Numbered from the stretch's first letter, positions 8,899 to 17,785 are shown. The stretch is 64,000 bases of DNA from Streptomyces coffeae (GCF_016741875.1 NZ_JAERRF010000001.1:186001-250000); one strand, 5' to 3'. Notes: generated by a model not told the origin, from the sequence alone. A program made the numbers and translations.

Positions 8899-10040
8899 GC
8901 CCGAAGCTGTGGACCAAGGCCGGACCCGGTGAGCCGGATGTCGAGCTGTACACCCGCCGGGCCGACTTCGACGTCGCGGTCGCCCACTTCGCCGTGCCCG
9001 GGCGGGCCGCGGTGGTGATGACCATGGGCGCGCTGCACGAGGGACACGCCTCGCTGATCCGTGCCGCCCGCGCCCGGGTCGGCGCCAAGGGCCTGGTGAC
9101 CGTCACCGTCTTTGTGAACCCGCTGCAATTCGGCGCGGGCGAGGATCTGGACCGCTATCCGCGCACCCTCGACGCCGATCTGGCGATCGCGGCCGCGGCG
9201 GGCGCCGACATCGTCTTCGCCCCGCGCCTGGACGAGGTGTATCCGGGCGGTGAGCCGCTGATCCGGCTCGCCGCGGGGCCGCTGGGCGAGCGGTACGAAG
9301 GCGCGTCCCGCCCCGGCCACTTCGACGGGATGCTGACCGTCGTCGCCAAGCTGCTCCATCTCACCCGCCCGGATGTGGCGTTCTTCGGCGAGAAGGACGC
9401 ACAGCAGCTCGCGCTGATCCGGCGGATGGTGGAGGACCTCAACTTCCCGGTCGAGGTGGTCGGCGTGCCGACCGTCCGGGAGGGCGACGGCCTCGCCCTC
9501 TCCAGCCGCAACCGCTACCTCTCGGAGGACGAGCGGCGCACCGCGCTCGCGCTGTCCCGGGCGCTGTTCGCCGGGCGGGACGCGGGCCGGTCGGCGGTGG
9601 GGCGCGGCGCGGACGCCGAAGCCCCGGCGGACGCCCCGGCCGCCCCCGGCGCACCGGACGGTCCGGAGGCGCGGGACGTACCGCAGCAGCCGCGCGGACC
9701 CTGGGCGGCCGGGCGGCCATCCGGTGCCCCCGCGTGCACGGGCGTGCCGGACGGGCTCATAGCGGTCGCCTCGCCCGCGGCGGTACGGGCCGCCGCCCGC
9801 GCGGTGCTCGACGAGGCGAGCCACGTCGAACCGCCCCTCGCGCTCGACTACGTCGGGCTCATCGACCCGGCGGACTTCTCCGAGGCCCCCGACGACCACA
9901 CCGGCGAGGCGGTCCTGGCCGTCGCCGCCAAGGTCGGCACCACCCGTCTGATCGACAACATCCGCCTGTGGTTCGGAGCCGCCCGACGAGACGGCGGCCC
10001 GGGGGATGCGTACGAAAGCGACCCTGCGAGGCAAGCCTGA
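8895..10040 (+). CDS. panC: Pantothenate synthetase
   Basis: This enzyme condenses pantoate and beta-alanine with ATP to give pantothenate. Family motifs are clear: [19 protein letters not shown] (HIGH-like nucleotide site), [26 protein letters not shown] and [18 protein letters not shown]. At 381 residues it is longer than the usual 280-330. An Ala/Pro/Gly-rich insertion occupies about residues 228-285, between the catalytic region and the C-terminal dimer domain. It overlaps the upstream DUF2520 gene by four bases and leads into nadB, nadC and coaX, linking CoA and NAD synthesis in one operon. No panD is present nearby. Confidence 0.95.
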   Translation: MSPKLWTKAGPGEPDVELYTRRADFDVAVAHFAVPGRAAVVMTMGALHEGHASLIRAARARVGAKGLVTVTVFVNPLQFGAGEDLDRYPRTLDADLAIAAAAGADIVFAPRLDEVYPGGEPLIRLAAGPLGERYEGASRPGHFDGMLTVVAKLLHLTRPDVAFFGEKDAQQLALIRRMVEDLNFPVEVVGVPTVREGDGLALSSRNRYLSEDERRTALALSRALFAGRDAGRSAVGRGADAEAPADAPAAPGAPDGPEARDVPQQPRGPWAAGRPSGAPACTGVPDGLIAVASPAAVRAAARAVLDEASHVEPPLALDYVGLIDPADFSEAPDDHTGEAVLAVAAKVGTTRLIDNIRLWFGAARRDGGPGDAYESDPARQA

Positions 10041-10131
10041 TGAAGTGCCCGACGTCCGCTGCGCCCATAGCGCGCCCGAGTACGCCCGGCGCGTGCCCGA
10101 GCGGAGCCCTCGCGGCCCCCTGGAGCACCCG

Positions 10132-11958
10132 ATGACGGCCGACGCCATACGCCACGACGAGCCGCGGCAGCCCGGTGGCCCCGGCCCCGGCGCCGCCCCC
10201 GCCGCCGCGTCCGTGGGCGCGCTGTGCGCCCCCGCCCCCGGCTGGGCCACCGAGGCCGATGTGGTGGTGGTCGGCTCCGGGGTCGCGGGGCTGACCGTCG
10301 CGCTGCGCTGCGCCGCCGCCGGGGCGAAGGTCACCGTGGTCACCAAGGCCCGGCTGGACGACGGCTCCACCCGCTGGGCCCAGGGCGGCATAGCCGCCGC
10401 GCTCGGCGAGGGCGACACCCCCGAGCAGCACCTCGACGACACCCTCGTCGCGGGCGCCGGGCTCTGCGACGAGCAGGCGGTCCGTGCCCTGGTCACCGAG
10501 GGCCCCGACGCGGTGCGCCGGCTCATCGCCACCGGCGCCCGCTTCGACGCCGACGAGACCACCGGCGAGATCCTGCTGACCCGCGAGGGCGGTCACCACC
10601 GCCGCCGGATCGCCCACGCGGGCGGCGACGCGACCGGCGCGGAGATCTCCCGGGCCCTGGTCGACGCGGTGCGCGCGGCCGGGATCGACACCGTCGAGAA
10701 CGCCTTGGTGCTGGATCTGCTGAAGGACGCGTACGGCCGCGCCTCCGGCGTCACCCTGCATGTGATGGGCGAGGGCCAGCGGGACGGCGTGGGCGCGGTG
10801 CGCGCGCCCGCGGTCGTCCTCGCCACCGGCGGTATGGGCCAGGTCTTCTCCGCGACCACCAACCCCGCGGTGTCCACCGGCGACGGGGTCGCGCTGGCGC
10901 TGCGCGCCGGGGCGGAGATCTCCGACCTGGAGTTCGTGCAGTTCCACCCCACGGTGCTGTGGCTCGGCCCGGAGGCCGAGGGCCAGCAGCCGCTGGTCTC
11001 CGAGGCGGTGCGGGGCGAGGGCGCGTATCTCGTCGACGCCGACGGAGTGCGTTTCATGCGCGGTCAGCACGAGTTGGCCGAGCTGGCCCCGCGCGACATC
11101 GTGGCCAAGGGCATCACGCGGCGCATGCTCGAGCAGGGCGCCGAGCATATGTACCTGGACGCCCGGCACTTCGGGGCGGAGATGTGGGAGCACCGCTTCC
11201 CGACCATCCTCGCCTACTGCCGGGCGAACGGCATCGACCCGGTGACCGAGCCCATTCCGGTCGCCCCCGCCGCCCACTACGCGAGCGGCGGCGTCCGCAC
11301 CGATCTGCACGGGCGCACCTCGGTCGCGGGCCTCTACGCCTGCGGTGAGGTCGCCTGCACCGGAGTCCACGGCGCGAACCGTCTGGCCTCCAACTCCCTG
11401 CTGGAGGGCCTGGTCTTCGCCGAGCGCATCGCGGCGGACATCACCGCCGCCCTGGACGCGCCGCCGGAGCCTGCCGGGTCCGGGCCGGACTCCCCCGCGC
11501 GGCCCGCCGCGGACACCGCCGCGCCGCTGCTGGCCTCCGAGGCGCGGTACGCGATTCAGCGGATCATGACCACCGGCGCGGGGGTGCTGCGTTCCGCCGA
11601 GAGTCTGGCCCGTGCGGCCGAGCGGCTGGACCAGGTCCGGGACGAGGCCGTGGACGAGCTGCGGCGCAACGGCAAGACGGCCGAGCCCGGCGTCGAGACC
11701 TGGGAGGCCACCAACCTCCTCCTCGTCGCCCGGGTGCTCGTCGCCGCCGCCCTGCGCCGGGAGGAGACCCGCGGCTGCCACTGGCGCGAGGACCGCCCCG
11801 AGCGGGACGACGCGGCCTGGCGCCGCCATCTGCTGGTCACCCTGCGGCCCGGCGGCTCCCTCGACGTCCGTACGACGGACTCCGCGTCGTTCCCCACTCC
11901 CGTCCGCCCCGCGGTCGTCCCACCCACCCCTCGAACCGAGACGGAGTCCCATCCGTGA
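10132..11958 (+). CDS. nadB: L-aspartate oxidase
   Basis: This FAD enzyme oxidises aspartate to iminoaspartate, the first step of de novo NAD synthesis. The FAD-binding motif ADVVVVGSGVAGLTVALRC is near residue 40. Succinate-dehydrogenase-type motifs TRWAQGGIAAAL, EFVQFHPTVLW and HYASGGVRTDLHGRTS follow. The protein is 608 residues. The ATG at 10132 has GGAG seven bases upstream; longer frames to 10006 would overlap panC and add low-complexity residues. Its TGA overlaps the GTG of nadC. The partner nadA (quinolinate synthase) is not in the window. Confidence 0.95.
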   Translation: MTADAIRHDEPRQPGGPGPGAAPAAASVGALCAPAPGWATEADVVVVGSGVAGLTVALRCAAAGAKVTVVTKARLDDGSTRWAQGGIAAALGEGDTPEQHLDDTLVAGAGLCDEQAVRALVTEGPDAVRRLIATGARFDADETTGEILLTREGGHHRRRIAHAGGDATGAEISRALVDAVRAAGIDTVENALVLDLLKDAYGRASGVTLHVMGEGQRDGVGAVRAPAVVLATGGMGQVFSATTNPAVSTGDGVALALRAGAEISDLEFVQFHPTVLWLGPEAEGQQPLVSEAVRGEGAYLVDADGVRFMRGQHELAELAPRDIVAKGITRRMLEQGAEHMYLDARHFGAEMWEHRFPTILAYCRANGIDPVTEPIPVAPAAHYASGGVRTDLHGRTSVAGLYACGEVACTGVHGANRLASNSLLEGLVFAERIAADITAALDAPPEPAGSGPDSPARPAADTAAPLLASEARYAIQRIMTTGAGVLRSAESLARAAERLDQVRDEAVDELRRNGKTAEPGVETWEATNLLLVARVLVAAALRREETRGCHWREDRPERDDAAWRRHLLVTLRPGGSLDVRTTDSASFPTPVRPAVVPPTPRTETESHP

Positions 11959-13007
11959 GCAGCACCTCCGACGACCGCCGACTGCCAGTGGCCCTCCCGC
12001 TGCTCCCGACCGGCCTTGCCGACGAGGGGGCGGGCGGCGGCTGCGGTGACGCATGCGGCTGCGACAGCGCCACCGCCGAACGCGACGGCTCCTACGGGCT
12101 GGACCCGATGGAGTGCGGCCTCGACCCCGATCTCGCCGCGCTGCTGACCGCCGCCGGGCTTGACCCGGTCCAGGTCGAGGACATCGCCCATATGGCGATC
12201 GAGGAGGACCTCGACCAAGGGGTGGATGTGACCACCGTGGCGACCATCCCCGAGGACGCCGTCGCCACCGGCGACTTCACCGCCCGGGAGGCGGGCACCG
12301 TCGCCGGGCTGCGGGTCGCCGAGGCGATCCTCTCGGTCGTCTGCACCGACGCGTTCGAGGTCGAGCGGCATGTCGAAGACGGCGACCGGGTCGAGGCCGG
12401 GCAGAAGCTGCTGAGCGTGCGCACCCGCACCCGCGATCTGCTCACCGGGGAGCGCAGCGCGCTCAACCTGCTGTGCCGGCTGTCCGGTGTCGCGACCGCG
12501 ACCCGCGCCTGGGCGGACGTCCTGGAGGGGACGAAGGCGAAGGTGCGCGACACCCGCAAGACCACCCCGGGGCTGCGCGCGCTGGAGAAGTACGCGGTGC
12601 GCTGCGGCGGTGGCGTCAACCACCGGATGTCGCTGTCGGATGCCGCGCTGGTCAAGGACAACCACGTGGTCGCGGCGGGCGGTGTGGCGCAGGCGTTCAC
12701 CGCCGTGCGCACCGAGTTCCCGGAGCTGCCGATCGAGGTGGAGGTCGACACCCTCGACCAGATCCCGCCGGTCCTCGACGCGGGCGCGGATCTGATCCTG
12801 CTCGACAACTTCACACCGGAGCAGACCCGTCAGGCCGTCGAGCTGGTCGCGGGCCGCGCCGCCCTGGAGTCCTCCGGGCGGCTGACGCTCGCCAACGCCC
12901 GTACGTACGCCGAGACCGGCATCGACTATCTGGCGGTCGGCGCGCTCACCCACTCGTCCCCGATCCTCGACATCGGCCTGGACCTGCGCGAGGCCGAGGT
13001 GAACTGA
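11955..13007 (+). CDS. nadC: Nicotinate-nucleotide pyrophosphorylase (quinolinate phosphoribosyltransferase)
   Basis: It converts quinolinate and PRPP to nicotinate mononucleotide. Catalytic landmarks include LNLLCRLSGVAT, KVRDTRKTTPGLRALEKYAV (PRPP/quinolinate binding), GGGVNHRMSLSDAALVKDNH and DLILLDNFTPEQ. The 350-residue protein has an unusual N-terminal extension of about 60 residues with a short cysteine cluster (CGDACGCDS). The GTG start overlaps the nadB stop by four bases, with GGAG about ten bases upstream. It is the middle gene of the NAD/CoA operon. Confidence 0.95.
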   Translation: MSSTSDDRRLPVALPLLPTGLADEGAGGGCGDACGCDSATAERDGSYGLDPMECGLDPDLAALLTAAGLDPVQVEDIAHMAIEEDLDQGVDVTTVATIPEDAVATGDFTAREAGTVAGLRVAEAILSVVCTDAFEVERHVEDGDRVEAGQKLLSVRTRTRDLLTGERSALNLLCRLSGVATATRAWADVLEGTKAKVRDTRKTTPGLRALEKYAVRCGGGVNHRMSLSDAALVKDNHVVAAGGVAQAFTAVRTEFPELPIEVEVDTLDQIPPVLDAGADLILLDNFTPEQTRQAVELVAGRAALESSGRLTLANARTYAETGIDYLAVGALTHSSPILDIGLDLREAEVN

Positions 13008-13010
13008 CCC

Positions 13011-13808
13011 ATGCTGCTGACCATCGACGTCGGAAATACGCATACCACCCTGGGGCTGTTCGACGGTGACGAGATCGTCGAGCATTGGCGGATCTCCACC
13101 GACGCCCGCCGCACCGCCGATGAACTCGCCGTGCTGCTCCAGGGGCTGATGGGGATGCATCCGCTGCTCGGCGAGGAACTGGGCGACGGCATCGAGGGGA
13201 TCTCGATCTGCTCCACCGTCCCCTCGGTCCTGCACGAACTGCGCGAGGTCACCCGCCGTTACTACGGCGATGTGCCGTCCGTCCTGGTCGAGCCGGGGGT
13301 GAAAACCGGTGTGCCGATCCTGATGGACAACCCGAAGGAGGTCGGCGCCGACCGGATCATCAACGCGCTGGCCGCCGTCGAGCTGTACGAAGGCCCTTGT
13401 GTGGTGGTCGACTTCGGCACCGCGACCACCTTCGACGCGGTCAGCGCACGGGGTGAGTACGTGGGCGGGGTGATCGCCCCGGGTATCGAGATCTCCGTCG
13501 AGGCGCTGGGCGTACGCGGCGCCCAGCTGCGGAAGATCGAACTGGCCCGGCCGCGCAGCGTGATCGGGAAGAACACGGTCGAGGCGATGCAGTCCGGCAT
13601 CCTCTACGGCTTCGCGGGCCAGGTCGACGGGATCGTCCGGCGGATGGCGCGGGAGCTGGCGGAGGACCCGGAGGAGGTGACGGTCATCGCCACCGGCGGG
13701 CTGGCCCCCATGGTGCTCGGTGAATCGTCGGTGATCGACGAACATGAGCCCTGGCTGACTCTGATCGGGCTCCGGCTGGTCTACGAGCGCAACATCTCCC
13801 GCAGCTGA
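13011..13808 (+). CDS. coaX: Type III pantothenate kinase
   Basis: It phosphorylates pantothenate, the committed step to coenzyme A, and belongs to the ASKHA superfamily. The phosphate-1 motif LLTIDVGNTHTTLGLF starts at residue 2, VVVDFGTATTFDAVSA carries the catalytic Asp region, and GVIAPGIEIS is the substrate loop. Its 265 residues are normal for the family. It starts three bases after the nadC stop, so it belongs to the same operon as panC. This places two pantothenate-pathway steps in one transcript. Confidence 0.95.
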   Translation: MLLTIDVGNTHTTLGLFDGDEIVEHWRISTDARRTADELAVLLQGLMGMHPLLGEELGDGIEGISICSTVPSVLHELREVTRRYYGDVPSVLVEPGVKTGVPILMDNPKEVGADRIINALAAVELYEGPCVVVDFGTATTFDAVSARGEYVGGVIAPGIEISVEALGVRGAQLRKIELARPRSVIGKNTVEAMQSGILYGFAGQVDGIVRRMARELAEDPEEVTVIATGGLAPMVLGESSVIDEHEPWLTLIGLRLVYERNISRS

Positions 13809-13823
13809 GCGGTAAGCGGGCAT

Positions 13824-13849
13824 CGCTCCCCGGCTCCGGTCCGGGAGCG
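13824..13849 (+). terminator. Hairpin after the nad/coaX operon
   Basis: A 7-bp stem CGCTCCC/GGGAGCG, with further GG/CC pairing inside, lies 16 bases beyond the coaX stop. There is no T-tract. Confidence 0.5.
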
Positions 13850-14269
13850 GTGGCCCGTGGAATAGGTCGTCACCGTCGCCACCTGCGAACTCGGACCCAT
13901 TCCGAATTCTGGCCCCGATCGGCACCCCTCCGGCTAATTCCCCGGGGCTTCGACGGCTCTCGGCCATCCGCCGAGTGGCGCTCGGCGGAAACACAACTCT
14001 TCGAATTCCGTATTGACAAGCGGAACCGCTGGAAGGCCCCGTCGGCGGTGTGCGCCGGCCTGTCCCGTGGGCCGCTCCGGCGCCGGATCCCGGGCCCGTC
14101 GCCCGCCCCGCGCGCCGTTTCGCGCCGGACCCGGCCCAGGCCCGCGCCCGGTGCCCACACCCGCTCCCACCTGCGGCGGCGTCCACTCCAGAGGACGGAC
14201 CGGATCCGCAACGCGCCGCACTTTCCTGCGCTTCGCAAAATTTGTCCGCTTAGCACTTAAAGTCGCCCC
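13850..14269. other. Intergenic region before the conserved hypothetical gene at 14270
   Basis: These 420 bp are less GC-rich than the surrounding genes. I see no supported gene. A TAAAGT hexamer at 14258-14263 ends six bases before the ATG at 14270 and could be a -10 element for a leaderless transcript. A TTGACA at 14013-14018 has no matching -10. Confidence 0.45.
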
Positions 14270-15040
14270 ATGCCCACGCCATACGGATCCCGCGGCGGAA
14301 TGGCGTTCAGCGCGGATGAGCTGCGTGTGCTCCGACGCGCCCTCGCCATCGCCCTCCAACCCCATCCCGTCACCCCCTCTCCCGGACCCCTCGGCCCGGA
14401 CCGGGCGGAGGAGATCCAGGACTTTCTCCGCCTCGCCGAGGCCGTGGACGAAGCGGTCCGCGAGGGCGGGCGGCTGCGAGCGTTCCTGCTCGACGAGCTC
14501 GCCCGCTACCGCGCCGCCCTCCCCGGCGCCGCCGCCGGATATCTGGAGCAGCTCCAGGGCGCTCTGGAGGCCGGTTACGAGCCGCTCCCGGAGGACCTGG
14601 CCGCGCTCCGCGCACTGTGTGGATCGGCCGCCGGCGGCGGTGAGGCCGAGCGGCGGCGGGCGCTTCTGGGCCACTGCGAGCGGATCGCCGAGCGGGGTGT
14701 GCGCGCCCGCCTCGCGGAGCGTTCGGTGGCCGTGCTGCGGCCCCGCCCCCGCCCCGTGGCGGCGAGGCTGCGCGCCCTGCCGGGCGGAGCGGCGGAGAGC
14801 GCCGACGAGCCCAAGCGGGAGCCGCGCAAGAAGCCCGCGGCACCGGACCGCGGCGACCGCGAGCGACCCGAACGGGAGGAGCCGGGCCGTGGCACCCCGC
14901 GCCCGGGCCGCCCGGTGCCGACGCCCGCGGAGGTCTTCCCGCCCAAGCGGCGCCGCCCCTCACCGCCGCCGGAGGAGGAGGAGTCGCGGCTTGCCGCCGG
15001 GGCGGAGGACGGGCCGGTGTCCGCCGTGCGGTCGGCCTGA
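14270..15040 (+). CDS. Conserved Streptomyces hypothetical protein, helical N-terminus and charged C-terminus
   Basis: This is a 256-residue protein of unknown function. Residues about 10-155 are rich in Leu/Ala/Glu and probably helical, and residues 175-256 are a disordered Pro/Arg/Glu tract. I recall similar proteins of unknown function (MPTPYGSRGGMAF start) at this place between coaX and lsr2 in Streptomyces. No signal peptide, membrane segment or enzymatic motif is seen. There is no Shine-Dalgarno, and a -10-like TAAAGT six bases upstream suggests a leaderless mRNA. Confidence 0.7.
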   Translation: MPTPYGSRGGMAFSADELRVLRRALAIALQPHPVTPSPGPLGPDRAEEIQDFLRLAEAVDEAVREGGRLRAFLLDELARYRAALPGAAAGYLEQLQGALEAGYEPLPEDLAALRALCGSAAGGGEAERRRALLGHCERIAERGVRARLAERSVAVLRPRPRPVAARLRALPGGAAESADEPKREPRKKPAAPDRGDRERPEREEPGRGTPRPGRPVPTPAEVFPPKRRRPSPPPEEEESRLAAGAEDGPVSAVRSA

Positions 15041-15158
15041 CCGCGGCCGGAGCCCCCCGGGTGATACACGCCGCAGGCCCGCCGTGGCCGCCCCGGCTCC
15101 GGGCGGCCGCGGTGCCCCGCGTAATCTGGGGGTCTCGAGCAGAAGGAGGCCGGGAGCC

Positions 15159-15338
15159 ATGGATTACGTCTCCGCGCTGGTCCCGTCGGTGGTGATGGCC
15201 GTGGCCTTCATCGCGTTGATCGTGACGATGGTGAAGAGCCAGGGCGGCGCCAACAAGGCCAAGGAGGACGCCGCGGTGGACGCGGCGCTGGCCCGCGCCG
15301 AGGCGGACCGCCCGGCGGCGGGGCCCAAGGCCCACTGA
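15159..15338 (+). CDS. Small single-span membrane protein (59 aa)
   Basis: The sequence reads MDYVSALVPSVVMAVAFIAL and so on. One hydrophobic helix (about residues 5-26) is followed by a Lys/Ala/Asp-rich cytosolic or extracellular tail ending in PKAH. A strong AAGGAGG lies 11 bases before the ATG, and codon third positions are GC, so it is very likely translated. A T-tailed terminator follows at 15376. Function is unknown; it could be an accessory subunit or regulator of another membrane protein. Confidence 0.75.
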   Translation: MDYVSALVPSVVMAVAFIALIVTMVKSQGGANKAKEDAAVDAALARAEADRPAAGPKAH

Positions 15339-15375
15339 CGGACCTTCGTCCACCGCCGCACACCACGCTTCACCT

Positions 15376-15415
15376 GCACGTCCCGAGGGCGCACCGTCCC
15401 GGGACGTGCGTCTTT
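15376..15415 (+). terminator. Rho-independent terminator with T-run
   Basis: A 10-bp perfect stem GCACGTCCCG/CGGGACGTGC (15376-15385 and 15400-15409) is followed by GTCTTTT. It ends the transcript of the 59-residue protein. Confidence 0.8.
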
Positions 15416-15430
15416 TGGTGCGCGCATCTC

Positions 15431-15466
15431 CCGACATCCAGGACATCTCCCACTATTATTCACGTG
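15431..15466 (+). promoter_or_regulatory. Candidate promoter for the BlaI-type gene (leaderless)
   Basis: A -35 CCGACA (15431-15436), a 17-base spacer and a -10 TATTAT (15454-15459) are followed after six bases by the GTG start. That spacing predicts transcription starting at the start codon itself. Confidence 0.55.
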
Positions 15467-15861
15467 TGCCTCGGCCATTGGGAGAGCTCGAAGACGCGGT
15501 CATGACCCGGGTGTGGAAGTGGAACCGCCCGGTCACCGTGCGGGAAGTCCTGGAAGACCTTCAGCGGGAACGCTCGATCGCCTACACGACGGTCATGACC
15601 GTAATGGACAACCTCCATCAGAAGGGCTGGCTCCGCAGGGAGGTACAAGGCCGTGCCTATCGATATGCGGCCGTCTCCACCCGGGCCGCCTACTCGGCCG
15701 CACTGATGAACGAAGCGTGGTCGGCCAGTGACAACCCGGCGGCCGCCCTCGTCGCGTTCTTCGGGATGATGTCCGAAGAGCAGCGAGATGCACTGCGCGA
15801 TGCCATGCGCGTCGCACAACTCGGGGAGCACGGGGAGAGCCCCGGTGAGTCAGGGCGATGA
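15466..15861 (+). CDS. BlaI/MecI/CopY-family transcriptional regulator
   Basis: This 131-residue protein has a winged helix: LGELEDAVMTRVWKWNRPVTV, then the recognition region SIAYTTVMTVMDNLHQKGWL near residues 38-57. A C-terminal dimerisation domain follows (MMSEEQRDALRDAMR). BlaI/MecI proteins usually repress beta-lactamase or copper genes together with a BlaR/MecR sensor. No such sensor lies nearby, so this is an orphan member. The GTG start at 15466 is chosen because a good promoter places the transcript start there. Target is unknown. Confidence 0.88.
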   Translation: MPRPLGELEDAVMTRVWKWNRPVTVREVLEDLQRERSIAYTTVMTVMDNLHQKGWLRREVQGRAYRYAAVSTRAAYSAALMNEAWSASDNPAAALVAFFGMMSEEQRDALRDAMRVAQLGEHGESPGESGR

Positions 15862-15883
15862 CACGGGGCGATAGCGTCCGGGC

Positions 15884-16405
15884 ATGTCCTCCGCACTATC
15901 AAAAGTAGTCACCGTCCGCCGAGCCCGGACCAGCGATGTGCGGGCCGTGCGCCGCCTCATCGACTCCTACGTGGGCGATCGCATCCTGCTCGACAAAGCG
16001 ACCGTGACGCTTTACGAGGACATCCAGGAGTTCTGGGTCGCGGAGCGGGACGAGGACGCGGAGGTCATTGGCTGCGGCGCACTCCACGTCATGTGGGAAG
16101 ACCTCGCGGAGGTTCGCACTCTCGCCGTGCATCCCGCTCTCCAGGGCAGTGGTGTAGGCCACTTGCTGCTCGACAAGCTGTTGCAGACGGCGCGCTGGCT
16201 CGGGGTGCGGCGCATTTTCTGCCTCACCTTCGAAGTCGACTTCTTCACCAAGCACGGCTTCGTGGAGATCGGCGAGACGCCGGTCGACGGGGATGTCTAC
16301 ACGGAGCTCCTCCGTTCCTATGACGAGGGTGTCGCCGAGTTCCTGGGTCTCGAACGGGTGAAGCCGAACACCCTTGGCAACAGCCGGATGCTTCTGCAAC
16401 TGTGA
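15884..16405 (+). CDS. argA: Amino-acid N-acetyltransferase, short GNAT type (N-acetylglutamate synthase)
   Basis: This 173-residue single-domain GNAT protein closely resembles the short N-acetylglutamate synthase of mycobacteria (Rv2747) as I recall it. Shared features include VRRARTSDV at the start, VTLYEDIQEFWVAE, GCGALHVMWEDLAEVRTLAV, the acetyl-CoA loop QGSGVGHLLLDKL and the C-terminal VKPNTLGNSRMLL. It would acetylate glutamate, the first step of arginine synthesis. No Shine-Dalgarno is present; TAGCGT at 15872-15877 suggests a leaderless start. Confidence 0.88.
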   Translation: MSSALSKVVTVRRARTSDVRAVRRLIDSYVGDRILLDKATVTLYEDIQEFWVAERDEDAEVIGCGALHVMWEDLAEVRTLAVHPALQGSGVGHLLLDKLLQTARWLGVRRIFCLTFEVDFFTKHGFVEIGETPVDGDVYTELLRSYDEGVAEFLGLERVKPNTLGNSRMLLQL

Positions 16406-16625
16406 TCGCGGGCCCTATGTCCGAATCGCTCCCCTATCACATAGCTCCGGAACATCGGGTTCCTACAGGCTTCCCGCTGGTGGGATCAGTCGAACCTTCC
16501 CGGGGGGTTTGTGTTTTTTCGGGAAAGGCGGTTTGCTATTCCCCCGTAGTGTAATTACCTGGGGGGTGAGACATCAGCGGCCAACGCCGCGCCCCGAACC
16601 CCCCGCTTTCCCTGAAAGGAACCTC
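16406..16625 (+). promoter_or_regulatory. AT-rich upstream region of lsr2
   Basis: These 220 bases are clearly less GC-rich than the surroundings, with a T6 run at 16513-16518. A weak hairpin has GGTTC (16458-16462) pairing with GAACC (16492-16496). A second inverted repeat pairs TTCCCG with CGGGAA around the T-run. TAGTGT at 16547-16552 may be a -10 element. Since Lsr2 prefers AT-rich DNA, this is a plausible autoregulatory site; that is inference. Confidence 0.4.
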
Positions 16626-16961
16626 ATGGCACAGAAGGTTCAGGTCCTTCTTGTCGACGATCTCGACGGCGGCGAGGCGGACGAGACCGTGACGTTCGCA
16701 CTGGACGGCAAGAGCTACGAGATCGACCTCACCACCTCCAATGCGGACAAGCTCCGGGATGCCCTGGAGCCCTACACCAAGGGCGGCCGTCGCACCGGTG
16801 GCCGGACCTCCGGCGGCCGTGGCAAGGCGCGTGCGGCAGCCGGCGGTAGCCAGGACACCGCGAAGATCCGCGCCTGGGCGAAGGAGAACGGCTACGAGGT
16901 CAACGACCGCGGCCGCGTTCCGGCGACCGTGCGCGAGGCCTACGAGAAGGCCAACGCCTGA
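16626..16961 (+). CDS. lsr2: Lsr2 nucleoid-associated DNA-bridging silencer
   Basis: This 111-residue protein binds AT-rich minor grooves and silences foreign genes. The N-terminal oligomerisation beta-sheet domain begins MAQKVQVLLVDDLDGG. A Gly/Arg linker lies at about 57-75. The C-terminal domain holds the AT-hook-like RGR of NDRGRVP at about residue 97, in the motif IRAWAKENGYEVNDRGR. AAAGGA lies seven bases before the ATG. In Streptomyces this copy sits beside clpC and argA. No second lsr2 is in the window. Confidence 0.96.
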   Translation: MAQKVQVLLVDDLDGGEADETVTFALDGKSYEIDLTTSNADKLRDALEPYTKGGRRTGGRTSGGRGKARAAAGGSQDTAKIRAWAKENGYEVNDRGRVPATVREAYEKANA

Positions 16962-16966
16962 GCGCG

Positions 16967-17560
16967 TCACCCTTCCCCGGCTCGTCGCTGCCTGGGCAGC
17001 GGCCGGGCACGCAGCAACCGGGCACGGTGGCACTCCGTAGCCGCCGCGGCCACGAGCCGCACGAGATCGGGGGCGCCCCCATCGCCCCCGAAACCTGTCC
17101 TCGGCAGGGTCGGCTCCACTTCGCCCCCCGGCTCGGGAGGCCGCAGCCATACAGCGGCCTCCTGCGGGCGCCACTCTCCCGGCGCCGCGGGCGGCGGCCA
17201 GGAAGAGGTGGGGCACGGAGCGGTGATCCGGCCGCCGGTGCCGAGCGCGGTCAGATCCAGGGGAACCCCGCCCCACTCCAGCCAGTCGAGCAGTCCCGGC
17301 AGCTCGTCGGCGCCGCCCGCGGCCACCAGCAGCCGCATCCAGGGGCCCTCCACTGCGACCGGACCGGTTCCCGGTACCCGGCGCAGCATGGCGAAACCGG
17401 CCGCGACCGGCAGCTCCAGCACGTCGAACGCCACCCCCGTGAGCAGTTCGACGGGATCGCTGCCGGTCGTCGGCCACCCCAGCTCGCGCTCGTACCACCG
17501 GGACCGGGCGGTGGCCGGGGCGGCGGACGGGACCGCTGGGGTCCGGGCGGTGGAGATCAT
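16967..17560 (-). CDS. SCO3374-family protein of unknown function
   Basis: This 197-residue protein matches the family named after S. coelicolor SCO3374, which lies between clpC and lsr2 in that species (recalled synteny). Features are RWYERELGWPT near residue 22, a GPWMRLLVAAGG region and an Arg-rich C-terminus. The N-terminal half has some similarity in layout to primase/polymerase-type domains, but no metal-binding motif is obvious. It converges on lsr2 with only five bases between the stops. Function is unknown. Confidence 0.75.
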   Translation of the reverse strand: MISTARTPAVPSAAPATARSRWYERELGWPTTGSDPVELLTGVAFDVLELPVAAGFAMLRRVPGTGPVAVEGPWMRLLVAAGGADELPGLLDWLEWGGVPLDLTALGTGGRITAPCPTSSWPPPAAPGEWRPQEAAVWLRPPEPGGEVEPTLPRTGFGGDGGAPDLVRLVAAAATECHRARLLRARPLPRQRRAGEG

Positions 17561-17665
17561 GCCCAGAGCAACTGCCTCCCCCCGTGAAGGTTACGTCTCG
17601 TAGGTGATCGAATGCGCTGTGTGTGTGGTCGGGGAGGCGCGGGGGCGGTGAAAGGGCGCAAGGTT

Positions 17666-17679
17666 GTTCGCCCGTAGCG
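17666..17679. promoter_or_regulatory. ClgR box 1 upstream of clpC
   Basis: GTTCGC-CCGTA-GCG is an exact match to the published Streptomyces ClgR motif GTTCGC-N5-GCG. It lies about 350 bp before the clpC start. Confidence 0.6.
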
Positions 17680-17771
17680 GATGGAACCAGCCCGCGCGGC
17701 ATGGAGTGTGAGTCCTTGCGGGTAAGACATCCCTAGTGGGAGGGGCGGTCCTCGTGTCGGGTGGAAGCGGC

Positions 17772-17785
17772 GTTCGCCATCGGCG
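17772..17785. promoter_or_regulatory. ClgR box 2 upstream of clpC
   Basis: GTTCGC-CATCG-GCG is the second exact match to the ClgR motif, about 240 bp before clpC. Confidence 0.6.
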
